Positions 41,911-50,547 of a stretch of 64,000 nt of DNA are shown in pieces. Below the pieces are notes generated by a model, which did not search any database, was not told the DNA's origin, and worked only from the letters and a program-made list of their open reading frames with translations. A program made the translations under genes and the position numbers. The DNA comes from Oscillospiraceae bacterium (GTDB lineage Bacteria > Bacillota > Clostridia > Oscillospirales > Oscillospiraceae): assembly GCA_017620525.1 (NCBI GenBank), contig JAGAUY010000045.1, forward strand, positions 62,001-126,000, in the 5' to 3' direction. Each line of letters opens with the position of its first letter. Within the stretch, counting starts at the first letter, position 1.

Positions 41911-42510
41911 ATGGTTAAGAAACAGGAAACTGAGGAAAAAGAACCGATCTCGTGGAAGAAAAGCGTCATGCTGTATCTGCATGACTTGATATATATGCTC
42001 GCTGCCATCATCATCACGCTGCTTCTGTTTTTCAGGGTTGTGATCGTTTCCGGTCCGTCCATGTATCAGACGCTCTGGGACGGTGACTGGCTGCTTCTTG
42101 TAAGCAATCTGTTTTATCAGGAGCCGGAATTCGGCGATATCATTGTCGCAAGTCAGGATACATTCAACGATGGGGAGCCTATTGTCAAGCGTGTCATTGC
42201 TCTTGAGGGGCAGACGGTGGATATAGATTTCCAGGAAGGCATCGTTTATGTGGATGGAGTGGCACTGGAAGAGGATTATACCTACACACCGACCAATATG
42301 CAGGAAGGAATGACGTTCCCGCTGACGGTGGATGAAGGCTGCATCTTTGTTATGGGTGATAACCGCAACAAATCCAAGGACAGCCGAAACCCTGAGATCG
42401 GACAGGTTGATAAAAGAGAGGTTCTGGGCAAGGCAGTATTTCTGATCTTCCCCGGAACAGATGAAGGAAATGCCGAACGTCAGTTCAGCAGAATTGGAGT
42501 GCTAAACTAA
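41911..42510 (+). CDS. lepB: Signal peptidase I
   Basis: 199 residues from the ATG at 41911 (AGGAGGG upstream); a longer frame begins in the rplS terminator. One membrane anchor (about 22-45) is followed by the catalytic Ser50 (SGPSMYQTL) and general base Lys93 (IVKRVIALEG), then the box GDNRNKSKDSR. It removes signal peptides on the outer membrane face. Its stop overlaps the start of rbgA (TAATG). Confidence 0.96.
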   Translation: MVKKQETEEKEPISWKKSVMLYLHDLIYMLAAIIITLLLFFRVVIVSGPSMYQTLWDGDWLLLVSNLFYQEPEFGDIIVASQDTFNDGEPIVKRVIALEGQTVDIDFQEGIVYVDGVALEEDYTYTPTNMQEGMTFPLTVDEGCIFVMGDNRNKSKDSRNPEIGQVDKREVLGKAVFLIFPGTDEGNAERQFSRIGVLN

Positions 42511-43385
42511 TGGAACAAGATAAAATGAATATTCAATGGTATCCCGGTCATATGACCAAGACCCGGCGTCAGATCGAAGCTGATCTGAAGCAGGTGGATG
42601 CGGTCTGTGAGATCGTGGATGCCCGTATTCCGATGTCCAGCCGCAATCCGGATATTGATTCCATCTGTGGAAATAAACCCCGGGTGATCGTGCTGAACCG
42701 AATGGATCTTGCGGATCCTGTCGCTACCAAGCAGTGGGCGGCGTATTTCAGAAACAAGGGCATGACCGTTGTAATGACCGACTGTAAGAGCAGGAAGGGG
42801 ATTGCTGACTTTAACCCCGCTGTACGGCTGGCCTGTAAAGAGAAGATTGAACGCGACCAGGCGAGGGGAATGAACCGTCCTGTGCGTCTGATGGTCGTGG
42901 GAATTCCCAATGTGGGAAAATCCACGCTGATCAACCAGGTGTCCGGACGAAAGGGCGCCAAGGCGGAGAATCGTCCCGGTGTTACCCGTGGCAAGCAGTG
43001 GGTGACAGTGGATTCCGGTCTGCAGCTGCTAGATACCCCTGGTATCCTGTGGCCCAAGTTTGAAGATCCTGAGGTTGGCATGATGCTGGCCTATACCGGT
43101 GCCGTCAAGGAGGGCGTTATTGACCTGGAGGAACTGGCATGCCGGCTGATGCAGCTGCTTTGGCAGCGGTATCCTCAGGCAATCAAAGACCGGTACGGTA
43201 TCGAAGAGCCGGAAGAATCCACCGGATTTCTTGGATACGACCTGCTGATTGAGGCCGGCCGCAAACGCGGCTTCCTGATGGCCCGCGGAGAGATCAACAC
43301 GGAAAGAATGGCAAAGGTTCTGGTTGATGAATACCGCAGCGGCAAGCTGGGCCGTTTTACGCTGGAAGTGCCGGAGGTAACGTAA
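42510..43385 (+). CDS. rbgA: Ribosome biogenesis GTPase RbgA (YlqF)
   Basis: 291 residues, a circularly permuted GTPase: G4 (NRMDLAD, about 65-71) comes before G1 (GIPNVGKST, about 131-139) and G3 (DTPGILWPKF). The N-terminus reads IQWYPGHMTKT, a family hallmark. It assists late 50S subunit assembly. Linked to lepB and rnhB by TAATG overlaps. Confidence 0.96.
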   Translation: MEQDKMNIQWYPGHMTKTRRQIEADLKQVDAVCEIVDARIPMSSRNPDIDSICGNKPRVIVLNRMDLADPVATKQWAAYFRNKGMTVVMTDCKSRKGIADFNPAVRLACKEKIERDQARGMNRPVRLMVVGIPNVGKSTLINQVSGRKGAKAENRPGVTRGKQWVTVDSGLQLLDTPGILWPKFEDPEVGMMLAYTGAVKEGVIDLEELACRLMQLLWQRYPQAIKDRYGIEEPEESTGFLGYDLLIEAGRKRGFLMARGEINTERMAKVLVDEYRSGKLGRFTLEVPEVT

Positions 43386-43999
43386 TGAGTGAGATTACTA
43401 TGTGGGAAATTGAGGATGAATACTACAGCGATGGCTGCAGCGTGATTTGCGGTGTGGATGAAGCCGGTCGGGGCCCTCTGGCAGGTCCCGTCTGTGCGGC
43501 TGCGGTTATTTTGCCCAAGCATCTTCAGCTGCCCGGTCTGAATGACTCCAAGAAGCTGACAGACAAGAAAAGAAGAGAACTCTATCCGCTGATCAAGGAG
43601 CAGGCCATTGCCTGGGGGATCGGTTTTGCGACACATCAGGAGATCGATGAGATCAATATTCTTCAGGCAACCTACCTCGCCATGGAGCGTGCGCTGGAGC
43701 AGCTGACTGTAAAGCCGGATCTGGCACTGATTGACGGAAACCGGGCAAAGGACTTCGGGATCCCGGTCCGGACTGTGGTCAAAGGCGACAGCCTCAGCGC
43801 CAATATTGCTGCGGCATCCATTTTGGCAAAAGTAACCCGTGATGATCTGATGCTGCAGATGGCTGAAGAGTATCCCGGATACGGATTTGAGGTACATAAG
43901 GGATATGGCACCAAGGCGCACTATGAGGCGCTGCGGTCTCGGGGACCCTGTGCCATCCACCGGGTGACGTTCCTCAGGAAGTTCTATGGGGAGAAATAA
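43385..43999 (+). CDS. rnhB: Ribonuclease HII
   Basis: 204 residues. The motif ICGVDEAGRGPLAGPV places the catalytic Asp25 and Glu26, and further acidic residues lie in LALIDGN and DDLMLQMAEE. It cuts RNA in RNA-DNA hybrids and removes misincorporated ribonucleotides. It starts within the rbgA stop and overlaps yraN by 14 nt. Confidence 0.97.
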   Translation: MSEITMWEIEDEYYSDGCSVICGVDEAGRGPLAGPVCAAAVILPKHLQLPGLNDSKKLTDKKRRELYPLIKEQAIAWGIGFATHQEIDEINILQATYLAMERALEQLTVKPDLALIDGNRAKDFGIPVRTVVKGDSLSANIAAASILAKVTRDDLMLQMAEEYPGYGFEVHKGYGTKAHYEALRSRGPCAIHRVTFLRKFYGEK

Positions 44000-44351
44000 C
44001 ATCACCGGTGCCTGGGGAGAAGCTCTTGCAGCGGAGTATCTGCGGAAGAAACACTATAAAATTGTGGCTGCCGGTTACCGCTGCCGTTTTGGTGAGATCG
44101 ATCTGATCGTGGCAGACCGGAAATACCTTGTGTTTGTGGAAGTAAAGCTTCGTAAGACGTCAAAATTTGCGAAAGCTATGGAATATGTAGACTGGCGCAA
44201 ACAGGATAAGATCCGTGTTACAGCTTCTATGTATCTGTCCCAGAATCCTACGGATCTGCAGCCGCGTTTTGATGTGATCGAAATATATGCCCCGGAGGGT
44301 ACAGGGACGATCCATCCCGAAATCAATCATATGGAGGATGCATTTCAATGA
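43986..44351 (+). CDS. yraN: UPF0102 protein YraN, endonuclease-like
   Basis: 121 residues. The start MGRNNITGAWGEALAAEYL and the nuclease-like core GEIDLIVADRKYLVFVEVKLR match the UPF0102 family (restriction endonuclease-like fold with Asp and ExK). It often follows rnhB in Firmicutes. Its cellular role is not settled. Confidence 0.93.
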   Translation: MGRNNITGAWGEALAAEYLRKKHYKIVAAGYRCRFGEIDLIVADRKYLVFVEVKLRKTSKFAKAMEYVDWRKQDKIRVTASMYLSQNPTDLQPRFDVIEIYAPEGTGTIHPEINHMEDAFQ

Positions 44352-45301
44352 AATTTCCTGTTTTTGATCTGCACTGCGATACCGTATCGGAACTGATGGG
44401 AAGTGATTTCAGCGGTTCCGGCAGTCTCAGGAAGAATGAACTGCACATTGACCTGGAGCGTGGTGCACAGCTGCCCGGTTATGTACAGTGTTTTGCATTT
44501 TGGTCCACAACCGGAATGCCGCTGCCAAGAGGACTGAAGATACAGGACCTGTTCTGGCGGGAGGTCAGTTTTCTGCAGGATTCCATTGATAAGAATTCTG
44601 ATTTGATCCGTCAGGCAAGAACTGCGGAGGAGGTTCGTAAGAATTATGCGGACGGCAGGATTTCGGCCATTTTTACCATCGAAGGTCCTGCTAATATTGA
44701 TTTTGATCCTGGAAAACTCGCGAAACTCCGTGATCTCGGTTTCTGTATGAGTACGCTGGGATGGAACGAAAAGAACCCGCTCACCGGCTCATGCTCTACC
44801 GGCGGAGGTCTGACGAAGCGTGGTATAGAATATGTGAAGGAAGCGCAGCGCCTGGGTATCATCGTGGATGTCAGCCACATCAGCGATGAAGGCTTTTGGA
44901 ACATCATGGATATTACACAGGCTCCGGTCGTTGCGTCTCATTCCAATTCCCGCTGGGTCTGGGATCATAAGCGCAACCTGACGGATGAGATGTTCAGAGC
45001 GATCTGCCAGACTGGTGGAGTGGCCGGACTGAATCAGTATGCCTATTTCCTTGGCTGTGAGCCGGATCTGGACAAGGTCTGTGATCATATTTTCCGTTTT
45101 CTGGAACTGGATCCTGACGGCACACATATTGCGCTGGGCGGAGATCTGGACGGCTGTGATAAGCTTGCAAAGGAGATCAAGGGACTGCAGAGCTACCCGA
45201 GACTTGCCGAGAGACTTCAGGAACGGGGACTTGACGAGCGAACGCTGCAGAATATCTTCTGGAACAACGCACTGGGAGTGATGGAGAAGTGCTGTATGTA
45301 A
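44348..45301 (+). CDS. M19-family membrane dipeptidase
   Basis: 317 residues. The N-terminal metal site FDLHCD (His9, Asp11), a bridging Glu in FTIEGPANID, and His in DVSHISDEG and ASHSNSR match renal-dipeptidase-type (M19) enzymes; ALGGDLDGCD lies near the end. It probably hydrolyses dipeptides, possibly with D-residues, in the cytoplasm because there is no signal peptide. It overlaps yraN by ATGA and the next gene by 13 nt. Confidence 0.9.
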   Translation: MKFPVFDLHCDTVSELMGSDFSGSGSLRKNELHIDLERGAQLPGYVQCFAFWSTTGMPLPRGLKIQDLFWREVSFLQDSIDKNSDLIRQARTAEEVRKNYADGRISAIFTIEGPANIDFDPGKLAKLRDLGFCMSTLGWNEKNPLTGSCSTGGGLTKRGIEYVKEAQRLGIIVDVSHISDEGFWNIMDITQAPVVASHSNSRWVWDHKRNLTDEMFRAICQTGGVAGLNQYAYFLGCEPDLDKVCDHIFRFLELDPDGTHIALGGDLDGCDKLAKEIKGLQSYPRLAERLQERGLDERTLQNIFWNNALGVMEKCCM

Positions 45302-46329
45302 CTACCAGAATTGGCCGGGATGCATTCACTGCGCACAGAGCGCTGACGGAGAACCGGGGACCGGAGGGGGGATTATACCTTCCTATGCGGATGGCAGAAT
45401 TGACTGCGGAACAAATCCTCGAAATGGAAAACAAATCTTTCGGGCAGAATGTGGCCGATGTGATGAATCTGCTGTTCAATACAGATCTGGACGGGTGGGC
45501 GATCGAATTTGCCATTGGCAGATACCCGGTCCGGATGGTTCGGTTAAGCGGCAAAGTGACTGTTGCGGAGAGCTGGCATAATCCGGATTGGCAGTTTGAC
45601 CGGTTGGTCCGGAATCTGGCAAAAACATTGCTTCAAAGTAATGATGACGAAGAACCTTCCAGTTGGATGATGATCGCCGCCCGTATCGCGGTCATTTGCG
45701 GAGTGTATGGAGATCTGCTCCATTCCGGCCAGATGAAAAGGGGAGTACCATTCGACATCGTGGTTCCCGGCGGGGATTTCTCCGCACCGATGGCGGCTTA
45801 TTACGCCCGTCAGTGGGGAATTCCCATCGGTAATATTGTCATTTGCTGCAATGAAAACAATGCTCCCTGGGGATTGCTCCATCAGGGGGAACTGCGTACG
45901 GATACTGTGTCAATTCGGACAAAACTGCCGAAATGCGATCATGCAGTCCCTGAGAATCTGGAGCGATTCATCTACAGCGTACTGGGAGCAGCTGAGGCAA
46001 AGCATTTTTGCGATGCCCACAGGCGGGGAGAACCTTATTATCTGCAGCCTGCTCAGCTGCAACGGTTGCGGCAGGGGATCCATGTTTCCGTCATCAGTCA
46101 GCACCGGACAGAATTGATGATTTCCGGCATCTATAAAAACAACGGCTATATTCCGGACCCCTATACAGCTTTTGCGTACAGCGGCCTGATGGATTACCGA
46201 TCCATTACCGGAGAGAGTCGACCTGCACTGATCTTGGCGGAGGAGAGCCCTGCGTTTTATCTGGGGATGATTTCCTCCTGTCTGGGGATTTCCCAGCGGG
46301 AGTTGAAAGAACGCATCAACAGATCCTGA
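45289..46329 (+). CDS. Threonine synthase-like protein lacking the PLP-lysine segment
   Basis: 346 residues from a GTG start. The N-terminal domain (MLYVTTRIGRDAFTAHRAL, RGPEGGLYLP) and part of the core (VPFDIVVPGGDFSAPMAAYYARQWGIPIGNIV) resemble threonine synthase. That enzyme is normally about 500 residues in this subfamily. The lysine-bearing motif (HGPTLAFKD-like) that holds PLP is absent: the corresponding stretch reads LVRNLAKTLLQ. It probably cannot make threonine by the known mechanism. It lies between a dipeptidase and a phosphoesterase, not beside threonine biosynthesis genes. Confidence 0.7.
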   Translation: MLYVTTRIGRDAFTAHRALTENRGPEGGLYLPMRMAELTAEQILEMENKSFGQNVADVMNLLFNTDLDGWAIEFAIGRYPVRMVRLSGKVTVAESWHNPDWQFDRLVRNLAKTLLQSNDDEEPSSWMMIAARIAVICGVYGDLLHSGQMKRGVPFDIVVPGGDFSAPMAAYYARQWGIPIGNIVICCNENNAPWGLLHQGELRTDTVSIRTKLPKCDHAVPENLERFIYSVLGAAEAKHFCDAHRRGEPYYLQPAQLQRLRQGIHVSVISQHRTELMISGIYKNNGYIPDPYTAFAYSGLMDYRSITGESRPALILAEESPAFYLGMISSCLGISQRELKERINRS

Positions 46330-46345
46330 GTGAAGGAGGAAGTCA

Positions 46346-47035
46346 ATGGCATTATACGCGATCGGAGATCTCCACCTGTGTCTGGGAGCTCCGAAGCCGA
46401 TGGATATATTCGGCGGTGCCTGGGTGGGCTATATGGATAAACTGAAGGAAGGCCTGTCTGTCATTGGTCCAGGGGATACAACTGTACTGCTGGGAGATCT
46501 GAGCTGGGCACTCGATCTGCCGTCATCGAAGGCGGATTTTGCCTGGATCAATGAGATACCCGGCAGAAAGATTATTCTGAAAGGCAACCATGATTACTGG
46601 TGGAGTACGGTTGCCAAATTCGATAAATTCTGCGCCGAGCATGGATTTGAGAATATGTTCATCCTGAACAACAATCATTTTGAGTATGACAGTTGGGCGA
46701 TCTGCGGTACCAGAGGTTGGTTCTTTGAGGAAGAACGCAGCGGCCAGCACGATGAGAAGGTGTTCAAGCGGGAACTGATCCGGCTTGAAGCGTCGCTGAA
46801 ATCAGCGGAGGATAAGCCGAAAATGGTATTTCTTCATTATCCGCCCCGGTACAAGGGATACGAATGCAGGGAGATCCTGGATCTGCTGGAAAAATATGAG
46901 GTCCGGCGTTGTTTCTACGGTCATCTCCATGGAGGAAGCCACAAACTAGCCATGGAAGGGCAGTGGGATGGGATTGAATTTCGTCTGACTGCTGCTGATT
47001 ACCTTGATTTTCGGCCCTTCCCTGTAATTATATAA
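46346..47035 (+). CDS. Calcineurin-like metallophosphoesterase
   Basis: 229 residues with AAGGAGGAAG before the ATG. All five metal motifs are visible: GDLHL (Asp8, His10), GDLSW, KGNHDYWW, HYPP and GHLHGG. Cytoplasmic. Clostridial homologues are annotated simply as phosphohydrolases, and the substrate is unknown. Confidence 0.9.
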   Translation: MALYAIGDLHLCLGAPKPMDIFGGAWVGYMDKLKEGLSVIGPGDTTVLLGDLSWALDLPSSKADFAWINEIPGRKIILKGNHDYWWSTVAKFDKFCAEHGFENMFILNNNHFEYDSWAICGTRGWFFEEERSGQHDEKVFKRELIRLEASLKSAEDKPKMVFLHYPPRYKGYECREILDLLEKYEVRRCFYGHLHGGSHKLAMEGQWDGIEFRLTAADYLDFRPFPVII

Positions 47036-47054
47036 AGAAATTTCGAAAAAAGAG

Positions 47055-47083
47055 TGGACAACTTTGCGTTTTTTTGATAGAAT
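47055..47083 (+). promoter_or_regulatory. Promoter of tig
   Basis: TGGACA (47055-47060), a 17-nt spacer, TAGAAT (47078-47083). The leader includes a small hairpin GATCCC/GGGATC (47111-47129) just before the ribosome binding site TAGGAGG. Confidence 0.65.
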
Positions 47084-47151
47084 GTTACGGTTGCAAAATA
47101 TATATAAAATGATCCCGCTCTGTGGGATCAGTTTTAGGAGGATTATTAACC

Positions 47152-48435
47152 ATGAATGTCAAGAGCATTGAAAAGAACGGCAATCAGGCTACCGTCGTTG
47201 TCGAGATCGACAAGGAACTGATGGAGAAGGGTATCAACGCCGCTTACATGAAGCAGCGTAAGAACATCATGATCCCCGGCTTCCGCAGAGGCAAGGCCCC
47301 CCGCAAGATGATCGAGTCCATGTACGGCAAGCACGTTTTCGTCGAAGATGGCCTGGAAGAGGTTTTCCCCGAAGTTTACACCTTTGCTGTTGCTGATATC
47401 AAGGCCATTGGCCGTCCTAACCTGACCAACCTGGAAGTGGGCGACGATAACGCCTGTGTCCTGACCTTCACCACCGATGTCTACCCCGAGGTCACCCTGG
47501 GCGACTACAAGGGCCTGGAGATTGAGAAGGCAGAAGTTACTGTTTCCGACGCTCAGGTCGAGGCTGAACTGAACCGTATGGCTCAGAATGTTGCTTCCAC
47601 TGAGGTTGTTGAGAAGGCTGCTGAGATGGGCGATACTGCCAACATCGACTTTGAAGGCTTCAATGACGGTGTCGCTTTTGACGGCGGCAAGGGCGAAGGC
47701 TTTGATCTGAAGCTGGGCTCCGGTTCCTTCATCCCCGGTTTTGAAGAGCAGGTTGTCGGCATGACCGCCGGCGAGGAGAAGGACCTGGATGTTACCTTCC
47801 CCGCTGACTATCACGCAGCTGAGCTAGCCGGCAAGGCAGTTGTTTTCCATGTTAAGCTGAACAAGGTCACCGTTACCAACGTTCCTGCCATCGACGATGA
47901 GTTCGCTAAGGATGTCTCCGAATTCGACACCCTGGAGGAGCTGAAGAATGACATCCGTGCAAAGGCTCTGGAAGCTGCGGAGAAGCAGGCTCAGTCCGCT
48001 TTTGAGGATGCTGCTGTCTCCAAGGCTGCGGAGAACACCACTGTTGAAATGCCCGCTGCTCTGATTGAGTCTGAGCTGGACAACCAGATGGAGCGCTTTG
48101 GCTATCAGCTGCAGATGAGCGGCTACTCCATGGAAGCTTACGCACAGATGATGGGCGGCGATGTCAACACCATGCGCAATGCTTTCCGTCCCGCTGCCGA
48201 GAAGCAGGCTAAGGTCAATGTGACCCTGACTGCCATCATCGAGGCTGAGGGTATCCAGGCTACCGAAGAGGACATGAGCGCTGAATACGAGACCCTGGCA
48301 AAGCAGTATGAGCTGGAAGTCGAGAAGATCAAGACCATGATTCCCGCTGAGGAGCTGAAGGCTTCCATCGAGAACCGCAAGGCCATCAAGGTCATCACTG
48401 AGTCCGCTGTGGCTGTTGCTCCCAAGGCTGAGTAA
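47152..48435 (+). CDS. tig: Trigger factor
   Basis: 427 residues from the ATG at 47152. An N-terminal ribosome-binding domain (signature GFRRGKAP, about 43-50) is followed by an FKBP-type PPIase domain (about 155-240; GSGSFIPGFEEQVVGM) and a helical C-terminal chaperone domain. It folds nascent chains at the ribosome exit. The order tig-clpP-clpX-lon is the classical one. Codon bias is strong, as expected for an abundant protein. Confidence 0.97.
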   Translation: MNVKSIEKNGNQATVVVEIDKELMEKGINAAYMKQRKNIMIPGFRRGKAPRKMIESMYGKHVFVEDGLEEVFPEVYTFAVADIKAIGRPNLTNLEVGDDNACVLTFTTDVYPEVTLGDYKGLEIEKAEVTVSDAQVEAELNRMAQNVASTEVVEKAAEMGDTANIDFEGFNDGVAFDGGKGEGFDLKLGSGSFIPGFEEQVVGMTAGEEKDLDVTFPADYHAAELAGKAVVFHVKLNKVTVTNVPAIDDEFAKDVSEFDTLEELKNDIRAKALEAAEKQAQSAFEDAAVSKAAENTTVEMPAALIESELDNQMERFGYQLQMSGYSMEAYAQMMGGDVNTMRNAFRPAAEKQAKVNVTLTAIIEAEGIQATEEDMSAEYETLAKQYELEVEKIKTMIPAEELKASIENRKAIKVITESAVAVAPKAE

Positions 48436-48461
48436 TTCATTACATTTTCAAACATACATGT

Positions 48462-48541
48462 CATTGCGAGCCGGTCCGCAGACTGGCATGGCAATCTTCT
48501 GAATAGAAGTGGATTGCTGCATCATAGCGCCGCTCGCAATG
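48462..48541. repeat. REP/MITE-like imperfect inverted repeat
   Basis: An 80-bp element with ends CATTGCGAG (48462-48470) and CTCGCAATG (48533-48541) and an inner pair GCAATC (48491-48496)/GATTGC (48512-48517). It can fold into a long cruciform or hairpin. Elements with TCATTGCGAGC...GGCAATC ends are dispersed in many Clostridia genomes. It occupies the tig-clpP gap and may affect read-through. Confidence 0.7.
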
Positions 48542-48621
48542 CGAGTATATATCTCACGGCGAGGAATAACCTTCCTCTTGAATGGTTAGAATGTTTCAAA
48601 CCCCTGAAAGGAGACATCACC

Positions 48622-49203
48622 ATGAGTTTTGTACCCTATGTTGTTGAGCAGACCAGCCGCGGTGAGCGGAGTTTTGATATTTTTTCCCGTCTGCTGAACG
48701 ACCGCATCATTTTCCTGTCCGAGGAAGTCAACGACACCACCGCTTCTCTGGTGGTTGCACAGCTCCTCTATCTGGAGGCGCAGGACCCGGATAAGGATAT
48801 TCAGTTTTACATCAACAGTCCCGGTGGTTCCGTGACCGCTGGTATGGCCATCTATGATACGATGAAATACATCAAGTGTGATGTTGCTACAATTTGTGTC
48901 GGTATGGCAGCATCCATGGGTGCGTTCCTGCTGAGCGCAGGCACCAAGGGTAAGCGCATGGCACTGCCCAATGCTGAGATCATGATCCACCAGCCCTCTG
49001 CCGGTACTCAGGGTCAGATCACTGATATGGCCATTCATATGAAGCGTCTTCAGACCATTAAGGAACGGATGAACCGTATTCTGGCTGAAAACTGCGGTCA
49101 GAGCGTTGAGACGGTTACCGATGCCTGCGAGCGTGATAATTTCATGACCGCTGAGGAGGCTCAGGCTTTCGGCCTGATCGACCGGGTGCTTGATCATCAT
49201 TAA
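48622..49203 (+). CDS. clpP: ATP-dependent Clp protease proteolytic subunit ClpP
   Basis: 193 residues from the ATG at 48622, behind AAAGGAG; upstream in-frame codons lie in the repeat element. The catalytic triad is Ser98 (GMAASMGA), His123 (MIHQP) and Asp172. It forms the tetradecameric chamber that works with ClpX, encoded 20 nt downstream. Confidence 0.98.
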   Translation: MSFVPYVVEQTSRGERSFDIFSRLLNDRIIFLSEEVNDTTASLVVAQLLYLEAQDPDKDIQFYINSPGGSVTAGMAIYDTMKYIKCDVATICVGMAASMGAFLLSAGTKGKRMALPNAEIMIHQPSAGTQGQITDMAIHMKRLQTIKERMNRILAENCGQSVETVTDACERDNFMTAEEAQAFGLIDRVLDHH

Positions 49204-49223
49204 TCAGAAAGGCGACTTCGTTC

Positions 49224-50486
49224 ATGGCAAGAAAAGACGAGCAGCCGATCCGCTGCAGTTTCTGCGGTAAGCGGGAGAGCCAGGCTTCACGGCTGATTGC
49301 CGGACCCGGCGTATATATCTGCAGCGACTGCGTTCAGGCCTGCAGTGACCTGCTCCGCGACGAGATCGTATATGATGAACGCGGCAATCTCCGTGCGCCG
49401 GAGAATCTGCCCACTCCCATGGAGATCAAGTCCTTTATGGACAATTACATCATCGGACAGGAAGACGCAAAGGTAGCACTCTCTGTGGCTGTTTATAACC
49501 ACTACAAGCGTATCTACTTTGGCTCAGATTCCGATGTGGAACTGCAGAAGAGCAATATTCTACTCATTGGCCCTACCGGCTGCGGCAAGACCCTCTTCGC
49601 CCAGACCCTGGCCAAGATCCTGAATGTGCCTTTTGCGATTGCAGATGCCACCACGCTGACGGAGGCTGGCTATGTGGGCGACGATGTTGAGAATATTCTT
49701 CTTCGTCTGCTTCAGGCTGCTGATTTTGACGTGGCTCTGGCCGAGCGAGGCATTATCTATATTGATGAGATGGATAAAATTGCCCGCAAGAGCGAGAATA
49801 CTTCCATTACCCGCGACGTTTCCGGTGAAGGTGTTCAGCAGGCTCTGCTGAAGATCCTGGAAGGTACTGTGGCCAACGTTCCCCCTCAGGGCGGCCGCAA
49901 GCATCCCCAGCAGGAGATGATCCAGGTGGACACTACAAACATCCTCTTCATCTGTGGAGGTGCTTTTGATGGTCTGGATAAGGTCATTGAGAAGCGTACT
50001 GACCGCAGCGCCATTGGCTTCGATGCTCCTGTTGAGAGCAGGAAGAAGCGTGATGTGGGCAAACTGCTGGCGCAGGTGGAGCCAGACGATCTGCTGAAAT
50101 TCGGTATTATTCCGGAATTGGTAGGCCGTATGCCTGTGATCACATGCCTGAAGAGTCTGGATAAGGATGATCTGATCCGCATCCTTGTTGAGCCTAAGAA
50201 TGCCCTGGCAAAGCAGTATAAGAAGCTGCTCAGCCTGGACAATGTGGAACTGGAGCTGCATCCTGCTGCTCTGGAGATGATCGCTCAGAAGGCAGTGGAC
50301 CGTCAGATCGGTGCAAGAGGTCTGCGTTCCATTATGGAATCCATCATGATGAAGATCATGTATAAGATTCCCTCCGACCTTTCCATCAAAAAGGTCATCA
50401 TTACCCCGGAATGTGTTCATGGGGGTGACCCGGACATCATTCGCGATGCCGCAAGACCCAGAGAAAAGCTGGGTTCCAAAAGATAA
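49224..50486 (+). CDS. clpX: ATP-dependent Clp protease ATP-binding subunit ClpX
   Basis: 420 residues. An N-terminal zinc finger (Cys11, Cys14, Cys33, Cys36) precedes the AAA+ domain with Walker A GPTGCGKT (about 116-123), Walker [11 protein letters not shown], the [20 protein letters not shown] region and sensor 2 (IGARGLRS). It unfolds substrates for ClpP. Confidence 0.98.
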   Translation: MARKDEQPIRCSFCGKRESQASRLIAGPGVYICSDCVQACSDLLRDEIVYDERGNLRAPENLPTPMEIKSFMDNYIIGQEDAKVALSVAVYNHYKRIYFGSDSDVELQKSNILLIGPTGCGKTLFAQTLAKILNVPFAIADATTLTEAGYVGDDVENILLRLLQAADFDVALAERGIIYIDEMDKIARKSENTSITRDVSGEGVQQALLKILEGTVANVPPQGGRKHPQQEMIQVDTTNILFICGGAFDGLDKVIEKRTDRSAIGFDAPVESRKKRDVGKLLAQVEPDDLLKFGIIPELVGRMPVITCLKSLDKDDLIRILVEPKNALAKQYKKLLSLDNVELELHPAALEMIAQKAVDRQIGARGLRSIMESIMMKIMYKIPSDLSIKKVIITPECVHGGDPDIIRDAARPREKLGSKR

Positions 50487-50494
50487 ACTTTTCA

Positions 50495-50524
50495 GAAGGG
50501 GGTAGTATTGCTACCCCCTTTTTG
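50495..50524 (+). terminator. Terminator between clpX and lon
   Basis: A 10-bp stem AAGGGGGTAG/CTACCCCCTT followed by TTTTTG. Confidence 0.9.
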
Positions 50525-50547
50525 TACTGACGAGGAGGGAGATTCCC

